DNA of 64,000 bases. Origin: Maea johnstoni. Taxonomy: Eukaryota > Annelida > Polychaeta > Spionida > Magelonidae. A program made the translations under genes and the position numbers. Each line of letters opens with the position of its first letter. Position 1 is the first letter of the stretch. A model generated the notes under the pieces. It made no database searches and was not told where the DNA came from. It worked only from the letters and a program-made list of their open reading frames with translations. The DNA lies in assembly GCA_963942565.1 (NCBI GenBank), contig OZ012690.1:38766533-38830532 (forward strand). Reading direction: 5' to 3'. Shown one piece after another: positions 21,816-32,893 of this stretch.

Positions 21816-22050
21816 CCCATTTATGCCTGAAAGGGCCTGATTGATTTGGTGATATCATTTTTACAAAGGGGTCATTGGGAAAAAATATTTGAAGAAGAAA
21901 TAAGGCAACTTTGTGGGAGATGCAATTTAAATGAAAGAAATTTGAAGGAGAAATGTTAAAGAACACAACAAACATATCTCCTTCAAATATTTTGTAAAAT
22001 TACTTTTCATGACCAAGTTACTGAACACTTTCAGTCCGCTTAAGCATGAA
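21816..22050 (-). mobile_element. TM2 MITE
   Basis: CCCATTTATGCCTG start, repeated TTTGAAGGAGAAATGTT and ATATCTCCTTCAAAT arms, AAGCATGAA end before TTAA (22051-22054). Confidence 0.7.
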
Positions 22051-22054
22051 TTAA

Positions 22055-22077
22055 CCATCTCATGCCCAGAGTTTACC
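22055..22077. mobile_element. TM2 end fragment between two TTAA sites
   Basis: CCATCTCATGCCCAGAGTTTACC only, with TTAA at both ends shared with its neighbours. Confidence 0.5.
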
Positions 22078-22081
22078 TTAA

Positions 22082-22302
22082 CCCATTCATGCAGTAGCTG
22101 CAAAGACGGCCCGAATATCTTGGTAATATCCCCCTAACAAGAGCATTTTACAAAAAATATTCAAAGGAGAAATGTTCTTCAGAACTCTATTGAAAATTCC
22201 CCTTCAAATATTTTGCTAATATATATTGAGTTATTTAGTTATTGTCTAAGGTACTAAAAGTCCAGACGACATTTGAAAAGGAAATTGCCAGGCATAATTG
22301 GG
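22082..22302 (-). mobile_element. TM2 MITE
   Basis: CCCATTCATGCAGTAGC start, AATATTCAAAGGAGAAATG core, GTCCAGACGACATTTG, GGCATAATTGGG end; TTAA both sides. Confidence 0.8.
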
Positions 22303-22575
22303 TTAAACATATTGCTTTGGAGTATATCACAATTTTGGAGGAGAAATGTGAATAATGCTTGAATTACTATGACATCAAAAGGGGAGATTTTGGTCTCGTT
22401 GAGGTTTTATTTCCATTTTCCACTAAAGTCTCATTAAAAGACACTTCCATCGTTTTCCCCTTTACTCTTGTCACAAGATACTTTCATCGTTTTCCCCTAA
22501 ACTTTTATCAAAAGACACTTTCATTAGAAAGATATGCCCAGAAGAATAAGGCTTTATGGCTGCAAAGAAGGTTAA

Positions 22576-22785
22576 TACCAGCTTATGGCTGCAAATATCC
22601 TATAAAGATTAATTTGGACCTATGATACTCAAGAAAATAACTCACAAATTCACAAAAATATCTGTTGGAAAATTGTTGGCTGGGTTGTGATTAACAATTC
22701 TCCAAATATTCCTCTAAAAATGCTCTGGTCACAAAATTATTACCAAAATAGTCAGAAAATATTTGGGCCCCACAGACATGAAAGG
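22576..22785 (+). mobile_element. TM2 MITE, diverged
   Basis: TGGACCTATGATACTC, ATTGTTGGCTGGGTTGTGAT, AACAATTCTCC and ACATGAAAGG before TTGA. The left end is weak. Confidence 0.5.
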
Positions 22786-22999
22786 TTGATAAGGCTTAAA
22801 AGGTCTATCTGAAAATAAATGAATTCCCAGAAAACTCAGAGCACATAAAACATCAAGGCCAATCAAAAACACTTCAAACATCAGTTTTCTCTGTTCCTGA
22901 CTTCAAAAGGCCTATTACATGTTTGGAACATGAACCTGAACGTTCCCTGCAGGTATTCAATGCGTACAGGATAGGCACAGAGAGACTTCTCTACTATTT

Positions 23000-23370
23000 T
23001 ATCATTGAAAAGATCCCTCTATCAAAAGCATCTACACAAGAATAGAGAATAGTGAAATATTAATCATACCCAGACCAAAAATTCTACTTCAGGATACAGG
23101 ATAGGGTCTGTCTACTGTTGTTATGATTATAATAATCTTTATTTCACAAGGGTGACACTGTCAAATACAAGATTTGATTTTCGCTGTGACCTTCAGATTT
23201 AAGGATTATTACCTTTCAAGCCACAGGGTTGAAAATTGTTCTTCAAGGTATAGTTTCTTGATTGATTGAAAATATCCCTCTACTAAAAGCATCTTTAAAG
23301 AAAATACTTGATAGAGAAGTATCAATCTGAACCAGACCAACAACTCTACTTCAAAAGTTAGGCCAAATGT
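23000..23370. repeat. Imperfect direct repeat of about 100 bp flanking a LINE-like end
   Basis: 23000-23105 and 23262-23370 share GAAAATATCCCTCTA, AAAAGCATCT and CAGACCAACAACTCTACTTC; both resemble reverse TM2 interiors. A LINE-like 3' end lies between them. Confidence 0.45.
23120..23195 (-). mobile_element. LINE-like 3' end, copy 1
   Basis: Reverse strand: AAAATCAAATCTTGTATTTG, ACAGTGTCACCCTTGTG, AAATAAAGATTATTATAATC. Matches 40556 and 63238. AAATAAAGATTATT tails are typical of non-LTR retrotransposon 3' ends; no ORF is attached. Confidence 0.55.
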
Positions 23371-23384
23371 ATCAGACTATTATC

Positions 23385-23454
23385 AATGTGCCATGGTTCC
23401 AGTCATTTTTCCAATCATTTGTTTTGTCCAAATTAGCCACCAGCAGCAGAAGGG
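23385..23454 (+). mobile_element. TM1 3' fragment
   Basis: GTTCCAGTCATTTTTCC...CCAAATTAGCCACCAGCAGC...AAGGG then TTAA; 5' two thirds absent. Confidence 0.65.
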
Positions 23455-23485
23455 TTAAGAGTAACTCTGAGCAGGAATGGGTTAA

Positions 23486-23952
23486 CCCTTTAATGCCTGC
23501 AATGCCTACACACCTCAGATCAGGACTATCTTGGTAACATCCTTTTGACCATATACTGTTTCATAAGATATAAGATACGAGGAAAACTCAACCAAAAACT
23601 CCTGTCTATATATTTTTTAAATTCATAATTCATTCATACTTCATCTCCTAAAATATTGTGGATCTACAGTGCAGACATTCAATTCCTGCACCAATCAATC
23701 GGACATCTGCCAGTGCCTGATGTACATATACCCATGGATAACTATCAAATAAAAGCCAAGCACATCAATGACACATGTAGCTTTCGAATCACCTATCCAT
23801 GCGAGGTCATCCATTCATCCATGCCCAGGAAACTGGGTGGCAATCAGGCTTGCAGTCGTATATTATGCCGGCGCTGCCCACACATTTTGTGCAGGATTTG
23901 AATGCCTGCACTGTAAAGACACCTTTTGTGGATATCTTGGGGCATGAAAGGG
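23486..23952 (-). mobile_element. TM2 MITE split by a Tc1-like MITE
   Basis: Left CCCTTTAATGCC after TTAA; right AAGACACCTTTTGTGG...GGCATGAAAGGG before TTAA (23953). The TA-flanked element at 23667-23913 lies in the AGATCTA segment. Confidence 0.65.
23667..23913 (+). mobile_element. Tc1/mariner-like MITE, copy 1
   Basis: TIRs CAGTGCAGACATTCAATTCC and GGATTTGAATGCCTGCACTG invert onto each other with few mismatches. TA precedes (23665-23666) and follows (23914-23915). 247 bp, no transposase. Confidence 0.85.
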
Positions 23953-24124
23953 TTAATTAATTACAGTCAGCAGTTTGTTTTCATCTATCACTGTCGTGCT
24001 CTCATAATCAGCAGTCTCTTTGAAGTGGGGATCATAGATGATCCCTGAAACACTGCCAGCCTCCATAATGGGAAAAAGCTGAACGACACTATACATCTTC
24101 AGGCCACAATATATGTTTCTTTAA

Positions 24125-24343
24125 CCCATTAATGCTAATGAGCTCCTCTAGAGATGGTCGTCTGGATCTAAGGTAATTCTGAGGAAAAATATGAAATTAT
24201 GGATGGTTTTACAAAACATTTGAAGAAGAGTTGTTGGTGATATACTGAATAAAATCCCACAGTCAATTATTTTCCAAACTTTGCTTATGCTTGGAAGACT
24301 TCATCACAATTGTCAGGTTGCTTTTTGCTCTGAGAGCAAAGGG
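24125..24343 (+). mobile_element. TM2 MITE
   Basis: TTAA left, TCAA right; TGGTCGTCTGGATC, TTTGAAGAAGAGTTGTTGG, AATTGTCAGGTTGC. A further TM2 start (CCCATTCATATCTG) follows from 24348 and then fades. Confidence 0.8.
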
Positions 24344-24347
24344 TCAA

Positions 24348-24770
24348 CCCATTCATATCTGTAAGGGTCCAATACCAGGTGACCCTTTTGCTTCCAAGAC
24401 TATAGCCTTGTAGGACTATGAACACAGAATACAATTGTAGTCAGTCCAATACATATTTTACCCTTATAGAGGATTTAATGGTATTTTCTTCTATACATCA
24501 ATCAATCTTGGTGAGGCAATTTCACTTTTAGTCATTTATTCAATTCAACTACTTCTCTTTTCCTTTTTTTGTAATTTTCCTTTTCATTTTTCATCTTCAT
24601 TGTTCTTTCATTAAAGGTGAATGTGTAAATGAGATATTTCCTCTTGATTTTTTTGCGGGAATATGTTTTACCTAATGCAAGCAATCTATTGTAGTTGAAA
24701 AGAACAAAATCAACCAAAGAAAATAATCTCAATCTGTCTGTTCCTCGTCCCACAACAGCTAGACTTACTA
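24348..24770. other. Unassigned, AT-rich, includes a TM2 5' stub
   Basis: Nothing further supported. Confidence 0.3.
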
Positions 24771-25020
24771 CACTACCAACATTGAATTTGTGCACTAAAT
24801 GCGTGGGCAGCCCGGGCATGAAATACAACCACAAAACCGATTGCCACCAAGTTTCTTTGGCATGGATGACTTTGCAACTAAACGTCGCTTTGATTTGCAA
24901 GCTACTTGGGTCATTGATGTATTTGGCTTATCTTTTTATAATCATCCATGGGTGTTTGTACTGCAACCAGGCACTGGTAGATGTCTGGTCGACTGGTGCA
25001 GGAATTAAATGTCTGCATTG
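24771..25020 (-). mobile_element. Tc1/mariner-like MITE, copy 2
   Basis: Degraded left TIR, good right TIR (GTGCAGGAATTAAATGTCTG...TTG then TA). Interior shares GCCCGGGCATGAAAT, TTGCCACCAAGTTTC and TCATTGATGTATTTGGCTTA with 46088-46337. Confidence 0.75.
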
Positions 25021-25023
25021 TAT

Positions 25024-25497
25024 GTTCTAGTTGATATAAAGATAGTGGAACAATCTTTTTTTAAATGAAGTGTATCGTTCCAAATGGTGAAAATGATATG
25101 CCGAAAGGTGGATATTTTGTAAACCTCATAAGTAAGGGGAATCTGTTTCTGGCACTTAAGATTTAGAGGAAATTGAAAAGAAAATGCCACACTGAACACT
25201 TGGTACCTTAAGCAGATGCAATTAGGAAACAACATATGCGTTTGCATGAAAGATTTCACAAAAATACTCAGGCTGCTTCTTGAATGCACACAGTCTGCAG
25301 TCAACTTTAAACACCACTCTCCAAATAGAGTGACACTCAAAAAGTATTCAACAGAACAGCGATTTTCACTCAAATATCTTTAGAAATATTGCTTTGATAT
25401 CAAATTATTTTCTCATAGGTCAGACCATGCATACATATGCCAGAAATGATAACATTATAATGTTTCTCCTGGCACCCCACCCGACTGTGTAATTCAT
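25024..25497. other. Unassigned, no gene recognised
   Basis: Minus-strand open frame at 25005-25373 has no recognisable motif. Confidence 0.3.
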
Positions 25498-25499
25498 TA

Positions 25500-25674
25500 C
25501 AGGTAAACTTGGATATGACAGACTCAATGGGACCAGGAAAATTGGTCCGTCATATGCAAAATCCGTCGTATACACATGACGAATACTTGATATGCATCGG
25601 ACTGGGACCAAGCATATCGTCCTTCATATGCAAAAATCTGTCGTACAGTGGTCCGTCATATCCAAGTTCACCTG
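25500..25674. mobile_element. pogo/Tigger-like MITE, 175 bp
   Basis: Left end CAGGTAAACTTGGATATGAC and right end GTCATATCCAAGTTCACCTG are inverted with one mismatch, and TA flanks both ends (25498-25499, 25675-25676). The interior is nearly palindromic with repeated CGTCATATGCAAAA blocks. CAGNNGAACTTGGATA-type ends recall pogo/Tigger. Confidence 0.85.
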
Positions 25675-25679
25675 TACTA

Positions 25680-26901
25680 ACCATTTTGTACATATATTTT
25701 TGTCTTATTTTAGTTAAGGCTATTATGCATTTTTCCAATTTCCATTAGTTTTGTTGAGTGCGGGATAATTGTATTTGTCAGATTTAGTGCAGTAACCACT
25801 TCTACCACATCCTGTTGGTTGAGGTTTTTCTTTCAAAATCTATTCGTAGAGGAAGTACAGTTAATCTGATTATAAACTCCATCACTTAATTGCAAATCTC
25901 GATTGCCTCAGAATCAATTGAGCTTGATATTGAATCAGCACAAAGACCTAGATGCAATAAGATCCAATTCCAGGCGGCCATATTGAACAGCTCATGCACA
26001 ACTCTATTCATTCAAAATGCTATTTCTTACAAAAACATAATTTCGACCAAATCTGAAGGAACAACTTAAATCAGAACTCAAATAAAATCTCTTCATCAAA
26101 TATTCAACAAACTTCTGCTTTCAAAAGTTATTTTCAAAAGCAGTATGCATTCAGACATCAGTTTTGAAATGGACTCTATTAATTGATTTAACATTGATAA
26201 ATTAATTGTCTACAAATCCATAATTTATCAATAATCAATTGATTAATTTTTCAATATTCAACGCTAACTAATATAATGAGCTAGACATTTAAGAAATAAA
26301 AAGTAGAGTAAATTAATATTTTCTGTATGGTTCTCCTTTATCAAGGAAGAATTTTTTTTATCAAAATTTGATTACTGAGACATATTTTTCAAACATATTA
26401 GGCTGATGATAGAGGCAATAAAGGCAATAAGAGATGACATTTGATTGCAGGTTCCTAAGTACAATAGGCAATAACTCCCGTCCATCTGTTACTCTAATTA
26501 CTTCACTATGTTGATTTGTGTGCAATCCTAATCTAATATCAAACCCACAGATCATTCAATATAAATAGATGGAATATCTCGAACTACGTAGGCTATTTTT
26601 ACTGAATTTAACCTATTAAACCTGTACAGTGAAAATAGCATGGACTTTTTATCAATATTATTATTAGTTATTACTGATTGACATTTGATTAAGCGCCCTT
26701 TCCCCCTAAATGTTTCAAAGGCCCTTTTTATATGAACCTACGCCATCACAAATACTCTTTCTACCTCAGAATAATCAATATTTTTTTTTATTGAATACAC
26801 ATATTTGACTCCAATCAGATTTTATATAAAGGTAAATGAAGCAGGGTGATGTAATACTAGGGATAATACAAGGATTTATAGGACAGCGAAAACTCCAGAT
26901 A
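25680..26901. other. AT-rich, TM2 interior fragments only
   Basis: 26010-26175 resembles a reverse TM2 interior (TCAAATATTC...AAAGTTATTTTCAAAAG). No gene or other repeat supported. Confidence 0.3.
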
Positions 26902-26905
26902 TTAA

Positions 26906-27126
26906 CCCATTTATAAGTACAGGTAAAAGGGAAAGAGTTGCTCAGATACAAGATTATACCTTTGAAAATAACTTTATATTATAACACAGATTCATAAAAT
27001 ATTGAAGAGAGTAGATGAATTTTGTCTTTGGACTGACATTTCTCTTTCAGTTCAAGTTTTTCCCAGAATTTCTCCTCTTCGAGTCATAAACGGAAATAGT
27101 CAGGCCTTTTTGCATGCATGAACGGG
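26906..27126 (+). mobile_element. TM2 MITE
   Basis: TTAA both sides; CCCATTTATAAG start, TTTGAAAATAACTTTATATT, GCATGAACGGG end. Confidence 0.75.
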
Positions 27127-27143
27127 TTAACCAATTAATGCTA

Positions 27144-27348
27144 CCCTCATACTGCTGGTGGCTACTTTGACCGATTAAAAAATGATGCAAAAACCCTTAA
27201 AAAATGACTGAAACCCTGGCATATGGGTACTCATGAAAATTCTCAGCGAGAGCTATCGAATGAATACCAATATGACAGGGTTTAGATGTTTTTCAAAAAT
27301 CTTTGCATCCTTGTGCTTCGGACGAAAGTAGTCTCAGCATTGGAAGGA
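27144..27348 (-). mobile_element. TM1 MITE
   Basis: Starts CCCTCATACTGCTGGTGGC and ends CTCAGCATTGGAAGGA before TTAA. A 13-bp TM2-like stub separates it from the TTAA of the preceding TM2. Confidence 0.8.
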
Positions 27349-27482
27349 TTAATGCTCCATTGGAGACTGAAGAGTGATCAGTATACCCTAAGGGCAGCTA
27401 AATCTGGCAATCAGTTACAGTGCTATAGATTCCTTTATAGAATTAGCTGTAAGGCTGCTCTGAACAGGTAGATCAATGACCG

Positions 27483-27870
27483 CACCTAATTAGCCACACT
27501 GGACAATGACCTCTTTCTACTCAGAAATCTCAGCGCAAAGTATCATCTAAATGCTGTGGTACACATAGTGCTTATCCTAATCATTTCTGGAGATCTTCTT
27601 GACAGATATCTTCTAGATCCAAGAAAATGTATGAAAGGATGTGTGCCCTAATTAGTTAGAGTGGACAAAGACCTCTTTGTACTCAGTTACCGAATGTAGA
27701 GTGTCATCAGATTGCAATGAAAATTTCAAGCTTATCCCATTCATGCCTGGAGATCTTCTTGACAGATTTCATCAGGATCAAAGAAATATTCTGAAATTGC
27801 GTGGACAATATGTGTCCAATTAGGGTTTAGTGCACGTACTCAAAATGATACCGAATACTGACAGTGAATG
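27483..27870 (+). repeat. 162-bp tandem duplication, about 2.4 copies
   Basis: GGACAAWGACCTCTTT at 27501 and 27663, with CATTTCTGGAGATCTTCTTG-type and CTAATTAG motifs in each unit. The unit includes a TM2 5' end (CATGCCTGGAGATCTTC). Confidence 0.7.
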
Positions 27871-28005
27871 GGAAAACGTATCGTATTATTGTATAGAATA
27901 GTCTATAGCATAGCTGTTGTTTATTGCCAGACTTAGCTGTCCTGAGGATACAGAACACTCTTCAGTCTTCATGGGTCGATCAACATACATACTCATATAT
28001 TTCAA

Positions 28006-28266
28006 CCCATTCAAGCTAAACCCTTCTTATGCTGAGGCCACTTTCGTCTAAAGCACAAGGATGCAAACATTTTTGAAAACCACCTAAACACTGTCATGTT
28101 GGCAAAATCATTTGTTATAAAATACTTCAATGAGAAATGTTGATAAGAACCTAAACCATAACTCTTCATATATACTCTGTGAATTAAAACTTCATTTCAA
28201 AGCTATTTTCATAAATAATATAGGTCCAACTGACATTTGTTGAATACAACTTGAGGCATGAATGGG
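28006..28266 (-). mobile_element. TM2 MITE holding a TM1 fragment
   Basis: TCAACCCATTCAAGC start, TM1 piece 28021-28112, then AATGAGAAATGTTGATAAGAAC and GGCATGAATGGG. A second TM2 end (GAGCATGAATGGGTTAA) follows at 28281. Confidence 0.6.
28021..28112 (+). mobile_element. TM1 5' half nested in TM2
   Basis: CCCTTCTTATGCTGAGGCC through CACTGTCATGTTGG; 3' half missing. Confidence 0.65.
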
Positions 28267-28571
28267 TTTTAAAAGAAATCTGAGCATGAATGGGTTAATT
28301 TTTTCACACTTTCCAAGATATTTGTGTAATCGGGTTAACTGACTCTGGGCTAAGTAGGAGTGGGCGGCACCAGTGCAATCATCAAGTAATCTACATGTGT
28401 ATCCATAACTCCATGGGGTCATTAAGTGCATTACCCTATTTCTGCAGATGCCCTAACGCACTTAGGTTCGATCCCCAGCTCATTAAAGGCTGAAGATATT
28501 CATACTGGGAAACACGCAATTAACTTGCAAATGGACAATTGCTCAGACTACTTACATACTCCAAGTAACAT

Positions 28572-28974
28572 GAGGGGGTGTGGTGAATAGATGTAATAGC
28601 GGCTATTCTATTTTGCAGCCATGATGGGTGTGGTGAATAGATGTAATAGCGGCTATTCTATTTTGCAGCCATGATGGGTGTGGTGAATAGATGTAATAGC
28701 CGCTATTCCATTCTGCAGCCATGATGGGTGTGGTGAATAGATGTAATAGCAGCTATTCCATTCTGCAGCCATGATGGGTGTGGTGAATAGATGTAATAGC
28801 AGCTATTCCATTCTACAGCCATGATGGGTGTGGTGAATAGATGTAATAGCGGCTATTCTATTTTGCAGCCATGATGGGTGTGGTGAATAGATGTAAGAGC
28901 CGCTATTCCATTCTGCAGCCATGAGGGGGTGTGGTTAATAGATGTAATAGCAGCTATTCCATTTTGCAGCCATG
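28572..28974 (+). repeat. 50-bp minisatellite, 8 units
   Basis: Unit GTGTGGTGAATAGATGTAAT, AGCGGCTATTCTATTTTGCA, GCCATGATGG. Each unit contains the inverted motif AATAGC/GGCTATT. Flanked by related sequence on both sides (28480-28550 and 28990-29060 share CCAGCTCAT, ATTCATA and GCAATTAACT). Confidence 0.93.
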
Positions 28975-29274
28975 TCATTAATTTCAGTATAATAAACCAG
29001 CTCATAGGACCCTGAGGTTATTCATAATTGGAAAAATGCAATTAACTAACAAAAGTGACCTCTAAGCAGACCAGTAAAGGTATCAGTACTTAGTGTGTTT
29101 GGAGATGTTTGGTGATTCAACCCAATGTTGCTTCCTTGATTGGATAATCATTGCAGGGCAGGTGTGATTGCATTAACTACTGCACTAAATACATCTTCTC
29201 GCTCTAGTGTCCTCACCTTCCCTCATTCACACCTGGAGCAATCACATGGTCCGACTGATAACTGAATACCTTTA

Positions 29275-29478
29275 CCCTTCCAATGCTGAGGCTACTTTCG
29301 TCCAAAGCAAAAGGATGCAAAGATTTTTGAAAACCATCTAGACCCTGTCATGTTGGTATTCATTTGACAGCTCTCACTGAGCACTCTCAGATGAGTACCC
29401 ACATGCCTGGGTTTCAACCATTGTTCAGGTTTTTTGCATCATTTTTATTGGTCAATTTAGCCACCAGCAGCATAAGGG
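29275..29478 (+). mobile_element. TM1 MITE, well preserved
   Basis: CCCTTCCAATGCTGAGGCTA start after TTTA; end AGCAGCATAAGGG before TTGT. One of the closest to consensus. Confidence 0.88.
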
Positions 29479-29609
29479 TTGTAGAAAAAAATATTTGCTT
29501 AAGTATGTCAATCCTCATGTTTTTAACAATCCCTCTTCAGATTATTTAAAAAAAAATTCAAAAATAGGACCATAACTGTTTGACTGTGAGCACTTTAGAC
29601 ACAAATGGG

Positions 29610-29985
29610 TTAACATTCTCGCTAGGCAACCCAGCATTCCCATCATTATCACCATTAGCTGGTGTGGCCCTATTCATTACAGCCCCATTAATGCCGTCCT
29701 GTCACACAACAGGTGAGTAAGGTAATCAGGCGGGACAATTACCTACAGGTGACTATCATAACTCACCTGGTCGTCGCCATGATGAGGAAATTGATGATAA
29801 CGTCGACGTCTAACCCCGCTATAGGGTGACCATTATCCAATACTTTTTATGTGATGCTAACGATAAACTCAGCTTAAAACTGCTGCACGGTAGTGACTTA
29901 CGAGTGGGGTCAATGAGGGCAGTGAGAGTCCTATTAATTAGGGAGAAATAGTGGTTAATTGAGCCCTAAGTCATGTAATTAAAGT
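29610..29985. promoter_or_regulatory. Candidate cis-regulatory block: E-boxes and homeodomain motifs
   Basis: Repeat-free and GC-richer. Three CAGGTG E-boxes fall within 60 bp (29710-29715, 29746-29751, and 29764-29769 on minus), followed by TAATTA-type sites at 29935-29940, 29955-29961 and 29976-29982. Motif clustering is suggestive only; conservation is untested. Confidence 0.25.
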
Positions 29986-30118
29986 GGGATGCTTGGAACT
30001 TGGTAGGACAGCAGGTTGTTTAAGACCAGACAAACATAATCATCATCTATAGTAATCACCACAGATCAAGATAAACAGCAGTACATGTTCCCAAATCCTA
30101 CAAAGTGTGATTTATTTG

Positions 30119-30485
30119 GAAAGAGGGAAAAAAGAATTGCACTTGCAGAAAGGACAGTAAAGAGGAGAAAGAAGAAGAGGAAGAAGAGTTGGAGTAGGAG
30201 GAGGAGGAAGAAGAAGAAAAAGAAGAGGAAGGAGAAGATAAAGAAGAGGAAGAAGATGAAGAGGAAGAAGGTTAAAAGGAAGAAAAAGGTGGAGAAGAAG
30301 AAAAAGGAGTAGGGAGGTGAAAAGGAGAATTAGAAAGAAAAGAAGATGAAGAAGTAAAAGCTAGAGAAGTCAGAAAAAGGAGAAGAAATCAGTAAGAGGA
30401 AGGGGTCCAAGAAGCATAAAAATAAGAGTCAGCAAAATTGATAAAGAAGAGAAATCGTAAGAGGAACAAAGAGCACAAAGAAGCA
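30119..30485 (+). repeat. Polypurine GAA/GGA tract
   Basis: About 365 bp with very few pyrimidines on this strand; a lysine-rich open frame across it is a composition artefact. Such tracts can form triplex DNA. Confidence 0.9.
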
Positions 30486-30489
30486 ATGT

Positions 30490-30880
30490 AATTATAGAGT
30501 AATTTGTAATACTTATTGCTGAGCATTATACATTTCAGTGTGAATTAAGTCCACAAGCTGTCTGAGAGGGCATGTTGTACATCATGATGCACATGCTATT
30601 AAGAGATTGATGCATCAAGTACTGGGATAACATATTGCTGCAATTAGGCGTTTGCGTTCATCTTGATAATTGGCAAATACATTAACCGCAATAAATACCG
30701 CAATCAATCAATCTGAGGCAAAGTGGTATTAACATGTTTACCAAAAAACGACCCGCTCCACCTTTCAATCTCACATACCAATAACTTCTCGCTAGTCAGC
30801 GGTCCCCTTCAATCCAGGCATTGAAACGCATCGCGATCAATTTCACGATTGATATGTTGCCATTTAAATGGATGCTAGCT
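30490..30880. other. Non-repetitive, no gene recognised
   Basis: CACAAGCTGTCTGAGAGGG at 30552 resembles part of the 99-bp satellite unit (CCAAGAGCTGTCTGAGAGGA), a possible stray relative. Confidence 0.3.
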
Positions 30881-30885
30881 TGTAA

Positions 30886-31090
30886 CCTGTTTTATGCTGG
30901 CCCTACTTCGATCAAAGGCACAATATGGCAATCATTTATGGAAACCATCTAAACCCTGCCATGTTGGTATTCATTGGATGGCTCTTGCTGAGTCTTATCA
31001 GGTGAGTACCCATTTGCCAGGGTTTCAGACATTTTCAGCTGTTTTTGGATCATTTTATAAAGACCAAATAAAATAACAGTCATAAAAAGG
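30886..31090 (+). mobile_element. TM1 MITE
   Basis: Ends in TAA/TTAA; CCATCTAAACCCTGCCATGT and CATTTGCCAGGGTTTCAG are intact, termini diverged. Confidence 0.8.
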
Positions 31091-31308
31091 TTAACACAAG
31101 CCATTGGAGTGGCAGGCAAGTCAAGACTAATGAAAATGTGACTAAAGAGAGGCAAGTCGGCACAGGAAATCTAACAAGTTGTGGAGAAGCTTTAAATGAA
31201 GCAATTCACACCCTCTCTATCAGTGATTAATCATCATTTAGCCGGGCAGTATGTACTAACGTTGCCCTGAGGCCCTTGATTACTTAACCCTTCAACTGCC
31301 AAGGTGCC

Positions 31309-31445
31309 AGGGGCAGATTGAGGATTTCTGTGTAGAGGTTTATTTTGTATGGAGGGAGGGTTCATTCTAACAGAGTTATATTTACCTCTTTGGCTATATC
31401 AAAGAAAAGCAATTATCCTTAGCAAGACAATCAATATTTTAAATT
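31309..31445 (+). mobile_element. hAT-like element, copy 2 (partial)
   Basis: CAGGGGCAGATTGAGGATTT start, TTTTGTATGGAGGGAGG, GCAAGACAATCAATATTTTA; runs into the CT microsatellite. Confidence 0.5.
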
Positions 31446-31459
31446 GTAAAAAGGAGCTT

Positions 31460-31713
<254 letters not shown>

Positions 31714-31716
<3 letters not shown>

Positions 31717-32019
31717 AATCAATTACACTGAGGATGTGAGTTGATGTGGGGTAGAAGGCTGATAGCATGTGAGGCAGCAAGGACCTGTATTTAGTTGCTA
31801 ATCTAAATCTATCAACCTTTTCCTTTCTCTGCGTGACTTTCGGAGACCTCCATTCAAGGACTGCCTGGTCTTCAGCGTGAAATAGGCAATCACAACACAT
31901 ACACTGAAAATGGGCTATTGCCTTTTAACACTTTATAGTCATATGTTTTTCACTCAACATTGATGGCATAAAAATCTACTTAAACCCATTCATGCCCATA
32001 TAGCGTCACATGTTCAAGA
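31714..32019. other. Unassigned; short TM2-like stub at its end
   Basis: CCCATTCATGCCCATATAGC from 31985 to a TTAA at 32020 is a TM2-like start without a body. Confidence 0.3.
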
Positions 32020-32023
32020 TTAA

Positions 32024-32200
32024 CCCATTCACATCTGGAGTACGTGCATGGTCTGACAAATATGGCATAATCTTGATAATAACTTAACATTTTGAGAATT
32101 ATTTTACTGAAAGCTGTTATTCATATTGCGTTTTATAATGCCATCAATGATTTTTTCCACTATTACTCTTATTTGATGAGTTATGTTCAAAGTTGAAAGG
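32024..32200 (+). mobile_element. TM2-related MITE, variant type
   Basis: After TTAA: CCCATTCACATCTGGAGTAC, CATGGTCTGACAAATATGG, GAAAGCTGTTATTCATATTG. Similar starts at 29229 and 47646 suggest a subfamily. Confidence 0.45.
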
Positions 32201-32674
32201 CCATGTGTGCATTCAAATAGAAGAACTGTTTATCTGAGTGTGCTTCCTTGCTAGAAGCAGGAATTACAGCAACGTGACTCCTAGAGAATCGAAGCTCCAT
32301 CGTTTACCTACATGTCTCCATTTATACATTTCCGCTGTAAGCAGGTAAAGGTAGAGCGCCATTTCCGTAATCGCTCCTTTCTACTTGGAAACAGGAGGGG
32401 ATGGGAGGTCAATAGCATCTCAAAGCCAGCATGGGAAACACATACTCCATCTTACTTAGGACTCCAAGACAGGCCAATTTGTTTTTGGGAAGGTCTTTTC
32501 GAGGCCTGCTGTAATCGATAACAAAGGCGAGAGGTCCCGCTGAGACTTCCCCGCGGCGAGTCGCAGAAATGGAAATTACTGGGAGGTGACACCAGGTCGC
32601 GCCACCGAGGGCCGTGATACAATGATAATTACAGGAAACTAACCCGCTCGCTTCTCACCTACCACCTGCACTGT
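32201..32674. other. Non-repetitive, GC-richer
   Basis: AAGCAG|GTAAAG at 32344 resembles a donor; no acceptor-bounded exon is convincing. Confidence 0.3.
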
Positions 32675-32678
32675 TTAA

Positions 32679-32889
32679 CCCTTATGCTGCTGGTGACTAA
32701 TTTTCCCAATACAAAATGATACAAAAAACACTGAAAAATTACTTAAACCCTGGCACATTGGTACTCCTCTTGAAGTAATCAGCATGAGCTATCAAATGAA
32801 TACCAACATGACCAGGTTTAGATCATTTTCAAAAATAAAACCTTTGAGTCCTTGTGATTTGGACGCAAGTAGCCTCAGCACTGGAAGGG
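32679..32889 (-). mobile_element. TM1 MITE, first link of a TTAA chain
   Basis: CCCTTATGCTGCTGGTGAC start after TTAA (32675-32678), CTCAGCACTGGAAGGG end; its right TTAA (32890-32893) is the left TTAA of the next element. Confidence 0.88.
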
Positions 32890-32893
32890 TTAA

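Noticed and set aside
29690-29720. Plus-strand ratchet site at AACAG|GTGAGT
   Set aside because: The upstream sequence is not a pyrimidine tract; the match is better explained by the E-box CAGGTG.
30085-30312. Lysine-rich open frame
   Set aside because: Translation of a polypurine tract.
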